64,000 nucleotides of DNA from Peribacillus butanolivorans (GTDB taxonomy: Bacteria > Bacillota > Bacilli > Bacillales > DSM-1321), in the NCBI RefSeq assembly GCF_001273755.1, contig NZ_LGYA01000001.1:666873-730872 (forward strand). The letters run 5' to 3'. The notes beneath the pieces were generated by a model. It ran no database searches. It saw only the letters and a list, made by a program, of their open reading frames with translations, and was not told the DNA's origin. Of the stretch, positions 62,268-64,000 are shown piece after piece. Position 1 is the first letter of the stretch, and every line of letters starts with the position of its first letter. A program made the position numbers and the translations under genes.

Positions 62268-63572
62268 ATGGATATGAATTCTATTCAAAAGCAAGGTGTC
62301 ATTTCAAAGCAAGGTTGGATTATGATTATCCTTTTGTTTTTCTTGACTGTCATTAGTAACGTGGACAAAGCCATCATTGGATTTGCTTCCGTCCAAATTA
62401 TGGATGAGCTAAACATCACACCCACGCAATGGGGATTAGTGGGCAGTGTGTTCTTTTGGTTATATTCTTTATCAGCTATTTTAATGGGTGCTTTATCCGA
62501 TAAAATTGGGGCCAAACGGGTCATTACCATCATTGCCATCATATGGGCTGTGGTTCAGTTTTCTACTTTTTTTGTTTATAGTTTTCCATTATTATTGGCA
62601 ACAAGACTTATTTTAGGTGCTGGAGAAGGGCCTGCCTATTCGTTGGCCATGACTTCTGCTTCTAAATGGCTACCTAAACAAAAGCTTAGTTTTGGATTGA
62701 CGCTTGTTTCGATAGGAGGACCTTTAGGTGTAGCCATTTCTGCTCCTATCTTGATGTATATTATGCAGAGTTTTGGATGGCGAAGCGGTTTTATAGCAAC
62801 AGCTGTTGTAGGTGTAATTTGGGTTCTCATTTGGCTGAAATTCAGCAAAGAACAACCAGAAGAAAAGGCTTCCTCTATATCCACACCGATAGAAATGGGC
62901 ATGGAGGAAAGAGAAAAGGAAACAAAATTCACAAATTCCCTATTTTCGAAAAACTTCCTTTTCATTGCACTTTGTGGATTTGCAACATACTGGTCTTATA
63001 CATTTGGCCTTAATTGGTTGCCTAATTATTTGGCTAATGTCCGGCAAATCAGTGAGGCCCAATTAAGCTTTGCCGTTACAGTTCCATGGATCTTAATTAC
63101 TCTTTCACAATTATTCTTCTCTTTCTTGTCTGATCGGTTATACAGTAAGACGAATAGTATCATCCGTTCCAGAGTTTTTGTACTCGGTCCTGTCATGATA
63201 GTAGGTTCTGTATGCTATATCCTGGGGACCATGGTTTCTTCTGATATCCTAGCAGTTGGGTTGCTTTCTTTAGGATTAACCTTTGGTTGTATAACTCTTA
63301 TTCTTGGACCGACTTTGTTAGTAAACCTTATCTCCAAAAGGCATCAGGGTAAAATTCAAGGATGGTTTATGGCGATTGCCTCATTAGGTGGGATTGTGGG
63401 TCCTTATATTACAGGACTTTTTGTGGGAAATTCTGTGTCAGCGACGACTGGTTTTCAATATTCCTTTTTCACCTGTGCGGGGCTCTTATTCGTTTTTGGA
63501 GTCACGGCCTGTATCGGAATACGTCCAAAAAAGAGTCCGGTTTCTGAGGTATCTACCAATACGGCTATATAA
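62268..63572 (+). CDS. MFS permease, anion:cation symporter (ACS) family
   Basis: A 434-residue transporter with 12 membrane segments. The first segment has NVDKAIIGFASV, and GALSDKIGAKRVI is the loop 2-3 motif of the major facilitator superfamily; GAGEGPAYSLA is typical of ACS members that import organic anions such as hexuronates and aromatic acids. As the last gene of the operon it probably imports the acid that the ligase activates. GGAAGAGG precedes the ATG. Confidence 0.87.
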   Translation: MDMNSIQKQGVISKQGWIMIILLFFLTVISNVDKAIIGFASVQIMDELNITPTQWGLVGSVFFWLYSLSAILMGALSDKIGAKRVITIIAIIWAVVQFSTFFVYSFPLLLATRLILGAGEGPAYSLAMTSASKWLPKQKLSFGLTLVSIGGPLGVAISAPILMYIMQSFGWRSGFIATAVVGVIWVLIWLKFSKEQPEEKASSISTPIEMGMEEREKETKFTNSLFSKNFLFIALCGFATYWSYTFGLNWLPNYLANVRQISEAQLSFAVTVPWILITLSQLFFSFLSDRLYSKTNSIIRSRVFVLGPVMIVGSVCYILGTMVSSDILAVGLLSLGLTFGCITLILGPTLLVNLISKRHQGKIQGWFMAIASLGGIVGPYITGLFVGNSVSATTGFQYSFFTCAGLLFVFGVTACIGIRPKKSPVSEVSTNTAI

Positions 63573-63642
63573 GGGGTTTGGTATGAACATTGTGTAAATA
63601 TGCATTTTACAGAAAATATAAAGAATCCATTTTGAAAAAAGT

Positions 63643-64000
63643 TGAACAGCTCCCTGTCAAGTAGACAGTGGAAATAATAAAAAAGCTTTAAGCGACTTGA
63701 GCCCTGTATTCCAATGGGCTTAAGCCGTTTAATCTTTCTTGGTAACGTTCGTTATTGTAAAACTGGATATAATCATTTATCGCTTGTTGTAACGCTTCAA
63801 ATGTCTCATACTTATGTAAGTAATACTTTTCACATTTCAACGTCCCCCAAAACGATTCCATTGGTCCATTATCTATACATTTTCCTACACGTGACATGCT
63901 ATGAATCATTTTTGCTTTTTCTATTTTTCTCTTAAACCCATGTGATGTATATTGATACCCTCGATCACTATGAATCAATGGATGTTCATTCTCTTTTAAT
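63643..64000 (-). mobile_element. IS3-family insertion sequence, 3' end, running off the window
   Basis: The region from 63643 carries the end of an IS3-type transposase gene and, outside its stop, TGAACAGCTCCCTGTCAAGT, a plausible terminal inverted repeat beginning at 63643. The other end lies outside the window, so the repeat and target duplication cannot be confirmed. It lies 70 bases past the permease gene. Confidence 0.75.
63688..64000 (-). CDS. IS3-family (IS150-like) transposase OrfB, C-terminal part
   Basis: The frame is open to the right edge of the window and encodes the last 103 residues of a DDE integrase-type transposase. The second catalytic Asp lies in HSDRGYQYTS and the Glu in GPMESFWGTLKCE, separated by 35 residues as in IS3 OrfB. 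The end RLNGLSPLEYRAQ is typical. The gene starts outside the window. This part shows no frameshift. Confidence 0.92.
   Translation of the reverse strand, partial: LKENEHPLIHSDRGYQYTSHGFKRKIEKAKMIHSMSRVGKCIDNGPMESFWGTLKCEKYYLHKYETFEALQQAINDYIQFYNNERYQERLNGLSPLEYRAQVA

Overview
The window reads as chromosomal DNA of a low-GC, aerobic, endospore-forming member of the Bacillaceae, close to the Peribacillus/Bacillus simplex type. The grounds are AGGAGG-type ribosome sites, many TTG and GTG starts, Rho-independent terminators, HemAT, Spx and YjcZ-type proteins, a YwrABCD-like locus, a PucG-type aminotransferase and a Bacillus-style phenylacetate cluster. The species call is inference. No rRNA, tRNA or CRISPR array was seen.

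Layout. 1-2.8 kb: the first codons of a MerR-type regulator with its 19-bp-spacer promoter, then an arsenic operon (arsR, arsB, arsC) followed by a broken arsD. 2.8-8.3 kb: a SurA_N-type lipoprotein, a frameshifted HemAT globin sensor, a PAS/HD-GYP protein (with a decayed copy of its 3' end upstream), a glpQ-like remnant and a Tat-exported metallophosphoesterase. 8.6-11.3 kb: a kinase, response regulator and TVP38 operon on the minus strand. 11.5-15.8 kb: a small ORF, an arsB-family tail remnant, and a ywr-like locus (Lrp regulator plus two CHR-domain chromate transporters) whose gamma-glutamyltransferase gene is wrecked by a tnpB-only IS200/IS605-type element. 15.9-18.5 kb: a zinc metallopeptidase, pucG and a truncated allantoinase gene.

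18.7-34.8 kb is a phenylacetate catabolic region. It holds a PaaI thioesterase, a symporter with its DUF485 partner, the CoA ligase PaaK, a ferredoxin reductase plus ferredoxin in the place of PaaE, the epoxidase PaaABCD, an EthD-like protein, PaaF, PaaG, an aldehyde dehydrogenase, PaaH, PaaJ, a third enoyl-CoA hydratase, the repressor PaaX and PaaY. The logic is uptake, CoA activation, ring epoxidation, isomerisation to the oxepin, then beta-oxidation to acetyl-CoA and succinyl-CoA.

34.8-49.3 kb: housekeeping and regulatory genes, including a flavin dioxygenase-like protein, a YjcZ-type small protein, CzcD, a two-component system, two nearly identical spx paralogues made by a 0.78-kb tandem duplication, modB and a cold-shock gene. 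It ends with a class I ribonucleotide reductase operon carrying both a pair of NrdR boxes and a cobalamin riboswitch. 49.4-55.6 kb: manganese pyrophosphatase, a SulP transporter, a GAF/PucR-type regulator, and a small zinc-ribbon gene preceded by a c-di-GMP-I (GEMM) riboswitch. 56.1-63.6 kb: a second carboxylic-acid beta-oxidation operon (acyl-CoA dehydrogenase, hydroxyacyl-CoA dehydrogenase, hydratase, thiolase, CoA ligase, thioesterase, ACS-type permease). The window ends inside an IS3-family element.
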